A stretch of DNA of 64,000 nucleotides from Microthyrium microscopicum (taxonomy: Eukaryota; Ascomycota; Dothideomycetes; Microthyriales; Microthyriaceae): positions 1,804,070 through 1,868,069 of the forward strand of contig MU004236.1 in NCBI GenBank assembly GCA_010405405.1, in the 5' to 3' direction. Each line of letters starts with the position of its first letter. Positions within the stretch are counted from its first letter, which is position 1. The translations under genes were made by a program, and so were the position numbers. The notes beneath the pieces were generated by a model. That model made no database searches. It was not told the DNA's origin and saw only the letters and a list, made by a program, of their open reading frames with translations. Positions 1 to 11,887 of this stretch are shown here, piece after piece.

Positions 1-848
1 CCAGGATCCGCCATTTGCTTGATGGTAACATTGTTGTCCGCTCCGAAGATTACTTGGTCAGAGCATCTACCAGACGCATGACAATTTCCGGATAGCAGTG
101 GATCTTTGCTGGTTCCAGTTGTGTATTCCACTGCTATCTTTTCATCATATGCTCCAGTTGTGCTATCAAAAGTCTGCACATCTCCTGGATATGTGCCAGC
201 TTTCACAATGAGCGGGAAATCAACGGAATGGACTCCGCCTAAGGAGTGTCCGCAAACGACAAGTTGTATCATCGCCGCATCTGTCGCGAATCCCATACGT
301 TGGAATTGGTTGCGAAATGTGTCGATCGAGTTTTGAGGTTGTGGTACGCCGGAAGGCCCATGGGCAGTTGCATCAATTCTTCCAGTTCGAATCTGGACAA
401 TGGGTCCACCGCAAGCTCTGACGGCTGTATATACTCCGAGTGATAGCAAATCGGCTATGGATGATCTCGACGACAGGAAAGGCGCAAGATGAACGAGTGT
501 AGAATTGAAGGCTGCTCCCACGTTATCGGCTCCGAAGACTCCAGTGAGCTCGAACATTAGAGAAGCATCCATTCCGCCAATGCCCTTGTTGACTCCAACT
601 GCACTTCCTGGCGAAGCATCATGAAATGCTGATCGGAGCCATTCTGCAGCGGCATTCCGTCCTGCTCCATCAGCGGAAGATCCGCAGGGAGTTACTGGCC
701 CCGAGAAAGCACGAGCGCGATATCCTGTATTAAGAAACATTATATCCTCCAATTCGTCGAAGGCAGATGGCCATGTTGGAGCCGTTGAGGCGCGAAACGG
801 TAACCAGAGAACGCACGAGGCCAGAATCAAAGAGAGTGAGGAAGGCAT
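1..848 (-). CDS. Secreted heme peroxidase (class II-like, plant/fungal peroxidase superfamily), 3' end cut by window
   Basis: The reading frame is open from an ATG at 848 to the window edge (282 codons) without a stop, so the C-terminus lies outside. The first ~22 residues (MPSSLSLILASCVLWLPF, then small residues) form a signal peptide. The distal heme-pocket motif WLRSAFHDA supplies the catalytic Arg and His at about residue 65. CGHSLGGVHSVDF at about residue 200 is the proximal heme-ligand His motif. A Cys-rich stretch follows. This layout fits secreted fungal heme peroxidases that oxidise substrates with hydrogen peroxide; the exact subclass and substrate cannot be told from this fragment. 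No intron is needed in the visible part. It is transcribed away from the neighbouring GH16 gene's upstream side, with about 840 bp between this start and that gene's stop. Confidence 0.85.
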   Translation of the reverse strand, partial: MPSSLSLILASCVLWLPFRASTAPTWPSAFDELEDIMFLNTGYRARAFSGPVTPCGSSADGAGRNAAAEWLRSAFHDASPGSAVGVNKGIGGMDASLMFELTGVFGADNVGAAFNSTLVHLAPFLSSRSSIADLLSLGVYTAVRACGGPIVQIRTGRIDATAHGPSGVPQPQNSIDTFRNQFQRMGFATDAAMIQLVVCGHSLGGVHSVDFPLIVKAGTYPGDVQTFDSTTGAYDEKIAVEYTTGTSKDPLLSGNCHASGRCSDQVIFGADNNVTIKQMADP

Positions 849-1691
849 GATTGAACGAGTGACTTGAGTTAGAAGTGAAAACTAAAATTCTTCAGAGAGT
901 GAATATACCCATCATGACTATTTTCTACTAAGAATAGAGATAATCATGAACGAGCGTGCATCACGACAACAGGAGATAAAAATCTGGATTTTGAGTTAAG
1001 TCGGACCAACTCCGTAGTGCGAATTGCTAACATGGCGTGCATGGCTAGAGTATCCGTAGCGCGTGCGACACTGCCTGCGATGGGAACGGCGACTATGTTG
1101 AAATCAGAAACGACATATGGCTATCTCCCCTTAATGCTTCATGTTGGCCAGAACCCATTCGTGGAGTTTTTGAAATTGTCAACTTACAGGGGGGAGATAG
1201 GCGTTGCCAAAAATGGACAATGGACAAGCCGAGAAGAATCCCATGAAGAGTGCAGTAGGTATTTGAGATGTGGTCGTGAACATGGCTTGCGTTGAAGGTG
1301 AGGTTGGACCCAGGGGTTGGCACTAATCGCTAGCGTCACACTAAGCCTTGCTTTTTTTGTGGCCCGGGCATTTCCACTTCACCAACTGGCAACCACCAGG
1401 TTGACCGTACCACGTTCGACATCCGGTCTAAACTTGTAGGTTGCAACCAATATTATTGTGCGCACAAGACCAATCTGGCATCATTTTATTCATGTTCTTG
1501 GAATCCTCCATTCTACCAAGACTTCATGGATCCAACGCTTGACTGGAGAATCAATTATCATCCCTTATCATCCTTGACATTAATAGGTACTCTCGTCGTA
1601 GAGTTCCTCCAGTAGTATCCGTATTATATGTCCACCCAATGAGAACCCGGATGACGCCCTTTCCGTCCAAGTGATAACGAATGGAAAGAGC
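849..1691. other. Intergenic region between peroxidase and GH16 gene
   Basis: Contains the peroxidase promoter and the GH16 3' flank. Two short opposing open frames at 1017-1323 overlap each other and show no recognisable protein features. I see nothing else here. Confidence 0.5.
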
Positions 1692-3474
1692 TCAACTGCA
1701 CTTGCCTTGCTGCCACATTTTTACCGATTTCACAATCATTCCGGAATCTGAACCTTTTCCCCAGGTTGGGTACCATTGATCTTTGGCTAGAAACTTGTTA
1801 GGCCTGAGCATGATACTGGGATCGATGAAAGTCTGAAATACCTTTGTAAAAGTCTGCGCCTGCAGTAGTTCCATCATCAACCCAAGGCTTTGATCCAGTA
1901 CCGTCTCTGCCAAGCATTGATTAGTATGTACATAAGTTGCACGTCCGAGGTAGCTGTTGACTTACGGGAAGTACCCATTGCGGCCTCCAACTGCAACATT
2001 GAGGATGAGGAAAAACTTTTGATCAAAGGGGGCATTTTTGTGGCCGGTTTTTGACCAAGGGTCATTCAGCAAGGTCTGGTTCTCCATTGCTCCAGCGAAA
2101 TTGCCAAAATCCCACATGTTCTTCTTGAAGTTCATGTACAGAACGGTTTGCAGTCGATTGTCGATGTATGTGAACAGATAGTCCTCACTCCACTCAAGAC
2201 CATAAGTATGAAACCCTTTTGCGAGGGTGGTCCGGCGGAGCAGTTTCGAGTGGGTTGTGCGCCAGTACGCATCTGTTAGAGCACTGGGTCCTGCCAACTT
2301 GGTCAGTCTAATAGCTCGGCAGGATCGGATGATCGAACGTACCCCAATGAAGAGTACTACTGAACGTATCTTTGCCTCCCTTGGGATAGAGCACATCATT
2401 TCCACGGCTTTCCATAATGTCAATCTCGCCAGATGCTGGCCAAGGACCATATGTATCCGTCTCGGGCATCATCCAGATAGCAGGCCATAACCAATCACCA
2501 GATGGAAGCTTTGCGATGACTTCAACTCTCCCGTAGGTAATAGACTTCTTGGACTTTGTGTTCAAACGCGCAGACCGAACCGAAGGGATAACAGATCCAG
2601 TAGTAGAGTTTGAGGAGGCACTGCAGTCCTCTAGGAGCGCCTTCCCTGTATCACTGGATGTGCAAGAACCATCACCAGATTTGGTAAGATTCAGCGAGTA
2701 TCTGCATATATAAGCATATATTTGGGCAAGGATATTCTGACATAAACACCGCTTACCCGTTGAGGATTTGGGCACTGGTGATGGGAGTCGAATCTGTTGT
2801 CAGGATTGGCACAATGTGCAGACCTTCGCTATCAACATAAGCATTGCGAGGATCGGTTGTCGTCCAGTCAAAAGAACCGGTGCCGAATCCATTGACCTAT
2901 ACATTCATTTAAATCGCAAATCTTGAAATATTGTGGAAAAGCCGTTTACCTGCACTTCGTGGTTCCAGACACTTGTATCAAGCTTGCTAAAGTTGTCCTC
3001 CAAAACTAGACAATACTAGAAGTGATGTTGGTTAGTAGGCTTTCCATGCTCGAGCTTAGGGAAGGCATACGTCGTGTTTTACAGCCCTCTTGTAGCCCAG
3101 ATAGTAGTTGATGTATCCTATAAGTGGGATCGAAAATAGAATAAAAGCCCACACAATCCAATTGCTATAGCGTATTCTGGAGAGACGTTTGTCATCTGTC
3201 CATGGCCGGTCATACCTGACAAAGATTTAGCACAGAATGAAAATGATTAATTCGAAAAGGATAGGAATTCGTACTTGTCAGTCAATAGATATGATTTGAA
3301 TTCGCGCTTGGGTGCCCTTGAGGGTGTCGCGTAGCCTGAGTTAGTACCTGTTGTAAGACCAAGTCGTGATGGAAATGGAGTAAGCTCCAAATCTATGGAG
3401 CGGCGAGGGGAAGTAGCACCACTGCTGTTGTAAGCCCCATCATTTCTTTGGAAGGTTTGATCCATTTCTCGCAA
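1692..3474 (-). CDS. Type II membrane-anchored GH16 beta-glucanase/transglycosylase-like protein
   Basis: Eight exons: 3474-3275, 3215-3071, 3015-2950, 2896-2757, 2701-2343, 2290-1966, 1906-1842 and 1786-1692. All have GT/AG junctions and the frame closes. The protein is ~465 aa. A ~65-residue Ser/Pro/Arg-rich cytoplasmic N-terminus precedes one transmembrane helix (WIVWAFILFSIPLIGYI) and then the GH16 fold. The catalytic motif GEIDIMES carries the nucleophile and acid/base Glu. WLWPAIWMMP and LHWGPSA are family blocks, and the end (DQWYPTWG, then MIVKSVKMWQQ) is the normal GH16 terminus. GH16 enzymes act on beta-1,3(4)-glucans, so a role at the plasma membrane in wall glucan processing is inferred. 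The last intron was placed by the family pattern ADFYKAKDQW, because the frame is closed by a stop if that intron is ignored. Confidence 0.88.
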
Positions 3475-5572
3475 TTAGATATTGGCAGGAAATGATTATA
3501 GTTTGGATGTCCAGGACTCAGAACAAGTCTATAACATTCGGATATGCTGGGCTCAATGACAGGATAACTTTCATATTGATTTCAACAATCTATGCCCATT
3601 CGGCGCCTTGACAGGGAAGTTGCAAGAGTGCATCAAACTTGAGGCGTTTACGGTGCACTGCAAGTCGAGTGCGCCTTTTGAGCCACAATATTTGTAGGAT
3701 TCGGTTTCTGTACCAGACTCAAGGGTCGACAGGATCAGGCTGCCAAAACCCAGAGATACCGAAAAACAAATTCTCCAAGTTATTTCTGTAATCAGTATGG
3801 GTACCTGCAGCGTACAGCAAGCAACAACGACTCAGGGGCCCTGGGGAGCTTGTTTGTGATTAGCTGGCAGTTGTTCTAATGCTCGCAGCCTTTCAGGCCG
3901 TTATCTTCAGATAACGATAGAGCGACGGCTTCAAGAAGGATGTGGACATGATACACAGCTTCCATTTCATCCACGGGAAGAACTATGGCGGGCCAAGCAC
4001 GCCTTCATCTCCAGCGCGTTGCTACTGCTGAAACCTCGCCATCAAACGTCGAAGAAGTATCCATCTTGCAATTCTGAAGATGCGAAAGAATTGGCATAAT
4101 CGCTGCCGGTAATTTTGTTGAGAACCGGTGAAGTGACGATCGGGAAGTCCACATGGAATTAATATGGCCCTTCCCAAAGATAGAGTAAGGCTGGAATTCT
4201 TGGAAATGCTGATCGTTTTCTTCAGACAACGTGAAGTAGATGATCCCACCCAACGCATTGAATCTACGAGGGGTGGAACTGCGCTCTCTTCTCGTAGCAG
4301 CAGCACCTACTTGAAAGATTTTCGAGCTTTACAGCAATAACAGGAAACAAAGAGCTGTTGTCTGTCGGCTCTCCCTAAATTGGGCGTCTTCAGTAAAATG
4401 AGATGGCATATTCCGTTGCACCGGGATGACATTTGCCGGCCAAATGATTGGAGTAGACCCAAATACCTGGACTAGGATGGCAAACCTGTTGGTTGCATTC
4501 CGATATCAACTCAAGAGATAAGCGCTTACTTAGGCTTGCGGCGCTTGGCTGGGCGTCATCATATTGTCCTAAACCGTTGAGGTTGGCGGAGAATTGAACC
4601 AGTTGTGGACAAGGGGTCAACTACCGACGGCTCAATGGTGATGTGCTCAGATCGGGCTGAAATCCGCCGCGCACAGTCTATTCCCATCATTCATTATTTG
4701 TTGGTTTTGCTACTGGTGGCTGACTTTAGCGTTCCCGATTCTGGGGAAACCGGGACGGGAGCTTAGATGCACTACGGTAAACTTACTGGGCCTAGACTAG
4801 ACTGGAGCGCCCCCACGTCTCACGATTGCTTTTGAAGCTAAACGCTCCAGCCAATCAAAATGCGGTTTATTCCATTAGGGTGATTCCATCAGGCTGAACT
4901 CTTCCTGCTCCAAAGTTGTAACATTTGGCTGCCAAAGACACGTTTCTGTAGAAGGCTCTCCGGAGCCTCAATACTCTCCTTTTCGTTAAGAAAAGCCATG
5001 ACGGCGACACTTTCGGTAGTGCGCCTGCCTATCACTTCCATCATATCTTGGAGGCGTGGCGTTCTCAGATCGCTCAGCTTGAGTTTATCGTAGTGGCACC
5101 ATACTGCCGCTTCATCAAAGAGGATTCCAGTATCTGCACCGTTTCAATCATTATCTATGTCTTATCGGTGCCAATTTCATCCTAGCTACACGACGCGCTT
5201 AGCTCCTCTGATTTTATTGTGTATTTCTTGCATGTTTGCACTTGTATATTCATAGCCTTCTAGTCGTTCATTCGAACCAATCTCCATCACGAATCATGAG
5301 AACTTAGAGAAGTCCTGATCTCCCAGGATACGTATCTCAGCCTTACTAACCTTTAGCCTTGTACTCCCGTTTAGCGACATCAACCCCTCTGGAAAATCAC
5401 TTCACACACCGGACCATAACACCTTCATTAACACTGTCAAGTTGGTCCGAGTATGCCAAGCCCGTATTGTATTATCACACTCATTTGATACCTTGATAAC
5501 ATTCGCTTCGCCCTACTGCCTCTCATACAAAACAACAGACCAGCTCTTTCGCAACTCTCCTTCCTAGAAACC
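3475..5572. other. Intergenic region, GH16 upstream and GT2 upstream; possible decayed gene at 4005-4620
   Basis: The minus strand at 4005-4620 has several overlapping short open frames. One stretch (residues such as VDFPIVTSPVLNKITG in one frame and GGIIYFTLSEENDQ in another) looks protein-like but is broken by stops and frame changes. I cannot assign a family or a convincing exon set, so it may be a relic. About 4900-5572 is the pyrimidine-rich leader/promoter of the downstream glycosyltransferase gene. Confidence 0.3.
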
Positions 5573-8500
5573 ATGGCTAGTGCACCGATAACTCGGCGTA
5601 ACTCGTCCGACACTGGCTCAAACCATACGTTTACCATCACAGACCCCACTGGGCAGAGTTTATCAAGACCTATTTCAACAGTATCCTCGGAACTAAGATC
5701 TTTCCCGCCGCCGTCAATGGCTCATCTGTCCGGTAACATCTCTCAAGGACGTCGAGGCTCCCTGCCTACTTTGGACAAACGAAATTCAAGTAACAGACTT
5801 ACCATGGCCTCCATCAATGACGAAGCTAGATATCGAGCGGTGAGTTTGAAGATCTCACCCAAATACTTATTGTTCGTGCTGACCAAATCAGATTGCAGAC
5901 TATCTTTACAGCAAAATCTCGGCACAGAATTGGTTCAGTCCATCAGTACCAGGAAGCCCCAGAGGAGTCCTATTGCGCAAGGCCCGGGAAAAGTATGAGA
6001 CGCAACCTCGCACTATCGATTCAATGCTCGGTGCTGCGGTCCTCAAGATGAATGTCGGATGTGCCTTCACCATGTCGACTCAAACCACTTTGGTAATCGG
6101 CTCAACCCTTCAAACATATGAGACAGAGATCTCTCTTCCAGATGGATCTCAAGTTCAGGTCATCGACTCCTTAGCTGACATCGTGGAATCAGGGACTGGA
6201 TTCGTCAAAAAGTTCCAGTATTGTGCATATCTTCGGCAAGAACAATTTCTTCTAGTATGGCACGATGATTTAGAGTGCATCTTGCAAAAGGCAATGGAAA
6301 TCGAAGACAAACTTCTTGGCTTGGTAAGCTCTTCAAAAGCGCCAGATGAGTAAGTAGCTATGACTAACCGATATATAGATCTGGGGATCAACAGCTTCAC
6401 CGTTTGCTCTGAACACCCCTCCATTGTCGAAGCAGAACAGCGCTTATCCATCGACCGTCTACCTACCACTTGACACCAAAGGCCAACCTGGTGTTTCTGA
6501 AACCGAACTTCCGCTCGAAGAAAGCGACGAGGAAGCCGCCACTGCAAGTCAAGAGTCGTTGAGTCGACCCTTGGTCTTCACCAGCTCGATTAACACTGGC
6601 ATGGGAATGTTCTTGATTCTAGTACTCATCCTAGGTCTTGGAGTTTCGTCTCTCGTATTCGAGTCAATGATGGATGGCAATTACATCCGATACGCTCTAA
6701 TCGCCACAATTCCCTTATTCATCATTTTCAGCATGTTCTTCTGTATTGTCTTAGTCTCGGATTTGTTCCGTGCTTTCGGACCCATAACCTCGATGCGCAC
6801 CAACAGTCGTTTCTTCTCTGCGGTTGCACCGAATTACAAAAAGGCTATCGCCACGGGGATGTCACCCCCTCACATCACAATACAGATGCCTGTTTATAAG
6901 GAATCTCTCGATGGCGTTATCATCCCAACACTTCGAAGCTTGAAGAAAGCTATCTCACATTACGAATGTCACGGCGGTACAGCATCAGTGTTCATCAATG
7001 ACGACGGAATGGCCTTCCTAAGTGAGGAAGAGCAAAAAGAGCGAATCAACTTTTATCATGACAACAATGTTGGGTGAGTGTCTCGTGCTGTACCTTACGT
7101 CTTCTAATGCTAATTCACCCTCGTAGCTGGGTTTCAAGGCCTAAACACGGAGAAGACGGTTATCAGCGTAAAGGAAAGTTCAAGAAGGCTTCCAACATGA
7201 ACTTTTGCTTGAACATCTCTTGCCAGGTTGAACAGATACTACGAAAATTCGTTGATCAGAAGATGCAAAGTGAGAAGGCGGAAGCAGCCTTTTTCGATTC
7301 CCGCGAGGAAGAGAGCTTATATCAAGACGCTCTTGAGCAAGTTCTGGAGGGCGATAAAAGAGCTAAAGCAGGTGGCAACATCCGGGTCGGAGAGTTTATT
7401 CTCATCGTTGACTCTGATACCCTAGTAGTAAGTCAAAGGGTTTACCTTTTTAGTTCGCAATATCTAATCCCAGTTCCACAGCCTGAAGATTGCCTCATTT
7501 ATGGTGCCGCCGAGATGTTCTTCTCTCCCGAGGTGGCTATCATTCAGCATGCTACAGGTGTCATGCAGGTTCAACATGATTACTTCGAGAACGGCATCTC
7601 TTTCTTCACAAATCTCATCTACTCTGCCATTCGATTTGCTGTTGGCAATGGCGAGGTAGCGCCTTTTGTGGGCCATAACGCCTTCCTGCGTTGGAAAGGT
7701 ATGAGTTCCTTCCCAAATTCGATCTGTGCGGGCCATAGCTGACAAAAGGTTTGATGTAGCTGTACAATCAGTTGGACGCGTAGAGGAAGGTGGATACATC
7801 GCATATTGGTCTGAAGCCCACGTGTCGGAAGATTTTGACATAGCTTTGCGACTGCAAATCGAAGGTAAATGTGCTTGAATCATAACAATACTGCAATGCT
7901 AACACGAAATCAGGAAGCATCGTCCGCCTAGCAACTTACCAAAACAATGAATTCAAAGAGGGTGTGTCCTTGACCATCTATGACGAACTGAATAGATGGG
8001 AGAAATATGCCTACGGTTGTAACGAGTTGGTGTTCAATCCCATATGGACATGGCTTTGGCGAGGACCTTTTACGAAGCTCTTCATCACTTTTCTCCGATC
8101 TGACATGCACCTGTCCTCTAAAATTACAGTTTTGGGTTACATTTCTTCCTGTAAGAGAACCTCCCCCAATCCTCCAGGCACTAAAGTTCTTCCCTAACAA
8201 TCCTTCCTTTCCAGATTATGCCCTCGCTTCCAGCTTTCCTCTTACCATTCTCAACTACTTCCTGACAGGGTGGATAATAGACGAGCTCGATAAGTTTTAT
8301 CTACCATCTTGGCAGGTATTCCTCTCGGTGGTGTTGGTCTTCAGCTTCAGCGGTAACGTCACTCTTGCAATCATGCGCTATCGGTTGAAGGAGAAAGCTC
8401 TTTGGGCTTCTCTGGTCGAAAACTTCAAATGGGTAAGCATGACCCCTTGTGAACATTTTATCATTCATTCTGCTGTTTTCCTACTTTGTGTTTCTTAACG

Positions 8501-8915
8501 ACAAAGAGTGAAACCGATGGAACCTGAGCATCACGTTGTGAACGTCGACAATATGAATCCCTGCTAACGAAGCTAGATGCCATTCTTTAGCATTTTCTTC
8601 GGAGGTCTCTCTTTCCACCTTAATCTGGCTTTGCTATCCCATATGTTCGGCATTGACATGCAATGGGGAGCCACTCAGAAGGAAGTTGAGAACAGTAACT
8701 TTTTCATGGAAATGCCCAAGATCTGGCAGCGCTTCAAGTGGATGTACGCCATCGTTATCCCGATGTTCGGCTGCATGATTTATCTCGGCTGTTTTGCTCC
8801 TAGAGGATGGGAGATCAATCAGGTCGTTTCGATTGTCCCACTGGCAGTGATGCTGGCTAGTCATGCACTGGTTCCCTTCGTTCTCAACCCCAGCGTTATG
8901 GTTTTCAATTATTAG
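5573..8915 (+). CDS. Multi-pass membrane glycosyltransferase family 2 protein
   Basis: Nine exons: 5573-5839, 5892-6323, 6379-7073, 7127-7427, 7482-7698, 7760-7864, 7914-8150, 8215-8432 and 8577-8915. They sum to 937 codons, so the protein is 936 aa. A ~300-residue Ser-rich N-terminus leads to two transmembrane helices (~308-365). The cytosolic GT-A catalytic domain follows, with NDDG (~440), the DxD nucleotide-sugar motif VDSDT (~560) and the acceptor-site Asp in SEDFD (~660). About five more helices form the C-terminus. Such GT2 proteins polymerise or export a polysaccharide at the membrane. A conserved fungal GT2 of this general kind (ZtGT2/FgGT2) is known to be needed for hyphal growth on solid surfaces; whether this is its orthologue is inference. 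The QxxRW motif of processive synthases is not obvious; the equivalent position reads KYAYGCNEL. Confidence 0.85.
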
Positions 8916-9937
8916 TTTTTGACTTGATGTGAGACTGGACCGCTCTGCTCTTGCCAAGGCTTTGTAATGGTATTTAATGGATCACAGCAGGCTATAGATG
9001 GCCGGTATTTGGTGTTAAGACACGATAGAAAGCGTGAGATAACAATGGACTATAATTAAAGGGATTCATATCACAGTCAGAGTGAATTTCCTACCCACAA
9101 TGTTTTGTGATCTTTGAGAACAAAACACAGATAACCAATGAGTCTGAGATTTGGGAGCGACTCATGCTCTTGAGGAAAGGCCGGTGCTTCGACCTTCCCC
9201 TGGCGACTTCTGTCGAATTGGGTTGGATCAGTAATTAGACAGGTTCTCAATCACTATCAGTGGCTTGAATTACCCGAAAGAGGCTTTGATAGGATCAATG
9301 CTTCTTGGAAGACGGCTATACATTCTTCAATCCTCCAAGCCAAGGACCCATGAGCAGATTGATCCTCTTGGTCTAGCCAGTTTACCGGTGACCAAAATAA
9401 ATAGCACGCTCGCATCGAGTAGGATCGGAGTCGTCGTCGTACTTGAAGTTAAAATAAGTTCTTAGACTCGTCGCTCCCTCTGGGCCCAGAGTCATTCTGC
9501 TCTCTTTGATCATTTATGGACAAGGGCAATAGTCCAGACCTATGAAGTAATTGTGGATCTTGTGAACTGTTTAGCCTTACTGAACAAGTCTAGACCTAGA
9601 TTTATCATGTAGTCAAGTAAAAATGCCCACCTTGCTAGGCTTGAACGTGGCGGTAAAGTCACCTTGACCGTCTGCCAAGCAGTTTTGTTTGACCACAACA
9701 CAATAATTTCTGGATCGTGTAGCGAGAGCTGGAAGCAATATTGACGCCTTTCGCAGAGGCTAGGTAGCTAATGGTCAATTTCATTTCTTACTTTTGTTAG
9801 CGTTTCTACTACAATTTATATCGTGGCAGCCCTCAACTCAATATCTCAATTCGCGCTTCTTCATACATAATTTTTGATTACCTTTCCTCACAGCCTCTGA
9901 TCTGTCTATCTAACCTAGTTCATGACATTCTTTTGAC
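8916..9937. other. Intergenic region between GT2 and WSC genes
   Basis: A same-direction gap of ~1 kb. It holds the GT2 3' flank and the WSC promoter, with pyrimidine-rich tracts at ~9830-9930 just before the WSC start. A 66-codon open frame at 9265-9465 has no recognisable features. Confidence 0.5.
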
Positions 9938-11364
9938 ATGCGTGTCTCTACAGTTATCCTATCTGCAATTGCAGTTGTTTCCGCTGGGCCACTGAATCAA
10001 CGAGACAGTGTTCCAGCTTTTCCAGAACATGCCCACAATCGCTGGAGACTTGACGTCAATGAGTGCTGGAGGTCAGTCTGTGAAGATGCCATCTTTGATC
10101 CGAGAAATTAAAGGGCAATTAGCGACCTCGTCGGAAACGTCAGAGCTCTTGAGCACATAGCTGGAGTCGATGGCAACACGTTGACTCCTCAAAACTGTCT
10201 TGATGCATGCGAGGCCCAAGGCTTTAACTTGGGAGGCCTCGAATTCGGTAGAGAGTTAGTATTACCCAAGCTCTAGCGTGCTGGCTAGAACCATCTTTGC
10301 AATGACAATGGTGTACTAATATGCAATTTAGGTGTTTCTGTGGGAACACAATCATGGGCAACAACAGGCCCATTGACATTGGCAATTGCAATATGCCCTG
10401 CGCCAATAGCTCTGAACGCAGTAAGATACACCCCGTTGCAAATAACAGCTTCCGAAGACAATCGACATACTCCGTATCACAACCAGTGGTGGCTGCCAGC
10501 GCATCCACTTTCTACCTTAAGCGGTGTTTTTGATCGAGTGCTGTGGTTGCCACCAATTGCGCTGGAAGTTATAAGTTTAGACGCCTCAGAGACCGTTTGG
10601 TCTTCTCAGAGCGTGTCAGCTCTTAAAGCAGTCTTCAACTAACAAACGACCTTAGTCTGTGGAGGCGCTGGTGCTTTTGATCTCTACATACTAGACAGCT
10701 ATCCTTTCACCGAAGGTCCTGCGGCACCCATCGGTAGCTACAACGGATGGGGAATGACGCAGTGTTGGGAGTGAGTCCCTTCCGAAGTCTTGCTGCTACC
10801 AATCTGCTGACGCTTTTCTCCAGAGACTCGACCTCGGCACGTATTTTATCGGCCAATGCTAACCCATCCATTCCGATTGACCAAATGACTGTCGGCAAGT
10901 GCATAGACAACTGTGATGCACAGGGATATCTCAGCGCCGGCCTTGAGTTTGGAAGGGAGTGCTACTGTGGATCGCCTGTTTACCCGCCAGGAGAATCAAC
11001 AGATCTCGGAGATTGGTGAGATTGATATGGTAGAGGTATCATCAAACCTGAGCTCTCAGGCTGTTGACCACCTTCTACAAAGTCATTCATATTGTTGACC
11101 TCGACTAACCCACCTTCTAGTTCCATGCCATGCCTCGGAGACGGCTCTCTGTATTGCGGTAAGTCACAAGTTCTTCCAGACTGGGACAGAACGATTTTCA
11201 ATTACGTATGCTCGGCGGAGAGTTGCCATTACATTTGTTGGTTTCTATGACATCCCGATCTCGAAACTGCCTGTTGTCCTCATCCAAAAGTACTCTTTGG
11301 TAATTAGATCTAACGAAGTATAGGGGGTCCCGATCGAATGCTTATCTACCACAAGGAGCCATAA
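9938..11364 (+). CDS. Secreted protein with two WSC domains
   Basis: Seven exons: 9938-10071, 10123-10254, 10332-10420, 10656-10770, 10824-11015, 11121-11158 and 11324-11364. They total 247 codons (246 aa) with the frame closing. The start codon gives a clean signal peptide (MRVSTVILSAIAVVSA). Two Cys-rich modules follow, each with the WSC pattern: CLDACEAQGFNLGGLEFGREC then FCGN, and CIDNCDAQGYLSAGLEFGRE then CYCGSP. The protein ends CGGPDRMLIYHKEP, a typical WSC terminus that confirms the small last exon. WSC domains bind carbohydrate, so the product is probably a wall- or polysaccharide-binding protein with no enzyme domain. No transmembrane segment is seen, unlike yeast Wsc sensors. The penultimate intron (~165 bp) is longer than its neighbours and is supported only by the conserved ending. 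Confidence 0.85.
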
Positions 11365-11887
11365 GGCACCAGGACTCGGTCAAAGCCTTGGAGATTAGTT
11401 GGAGCTCATCCATGCTAAGATTGTTCAAAAGAATATGTGTAAATAGCTTTCCTTGCGATGATTGACGCTTACTTGCTCAAGGCGGTCAGAATGAGTGGAT
11501 TATTCAGATGCTGCGTGTATTAGTTTTAAAATCACTTCAATATCTCCTAATGCAAAGAGAACTTGCCATCTTGAACATTTTCAGGAGTTAAATCATTTGA
11601 GAAAGGGACGAAAATGACACACGTAAAACGTGATAGACCTCGAAGTCTAGGTACCTATATAATCGCCCGCTTAACTCTGATGCCATAGAAACATCATGTC
11701 CTTATTTGAAAAATGTGTGATCAAGTCGAATTCCGAGGGGTATTTCCAAGGCAGGACTATATAGTCGACGCATAAATGACAGAATTTGTCGAGTCAATAT
11801 TTGGGAGTAAGATTTTTGTTGTATTGGGTACATGTCTATGTCTCGTACAAGAACTGCCATCCTATCATCATTGTTTTATTGATAACT
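11365..11887. other. Intergenic region between convergent genes
   Basis: The 3' flanks of the WSC gene (+) and the membrane-protein gene (-) meet here. I see no gene. A short open frame at 11776-11985 overlaps the last exon of the minus-strand gene and is a shadow. Confidence 0.5.
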
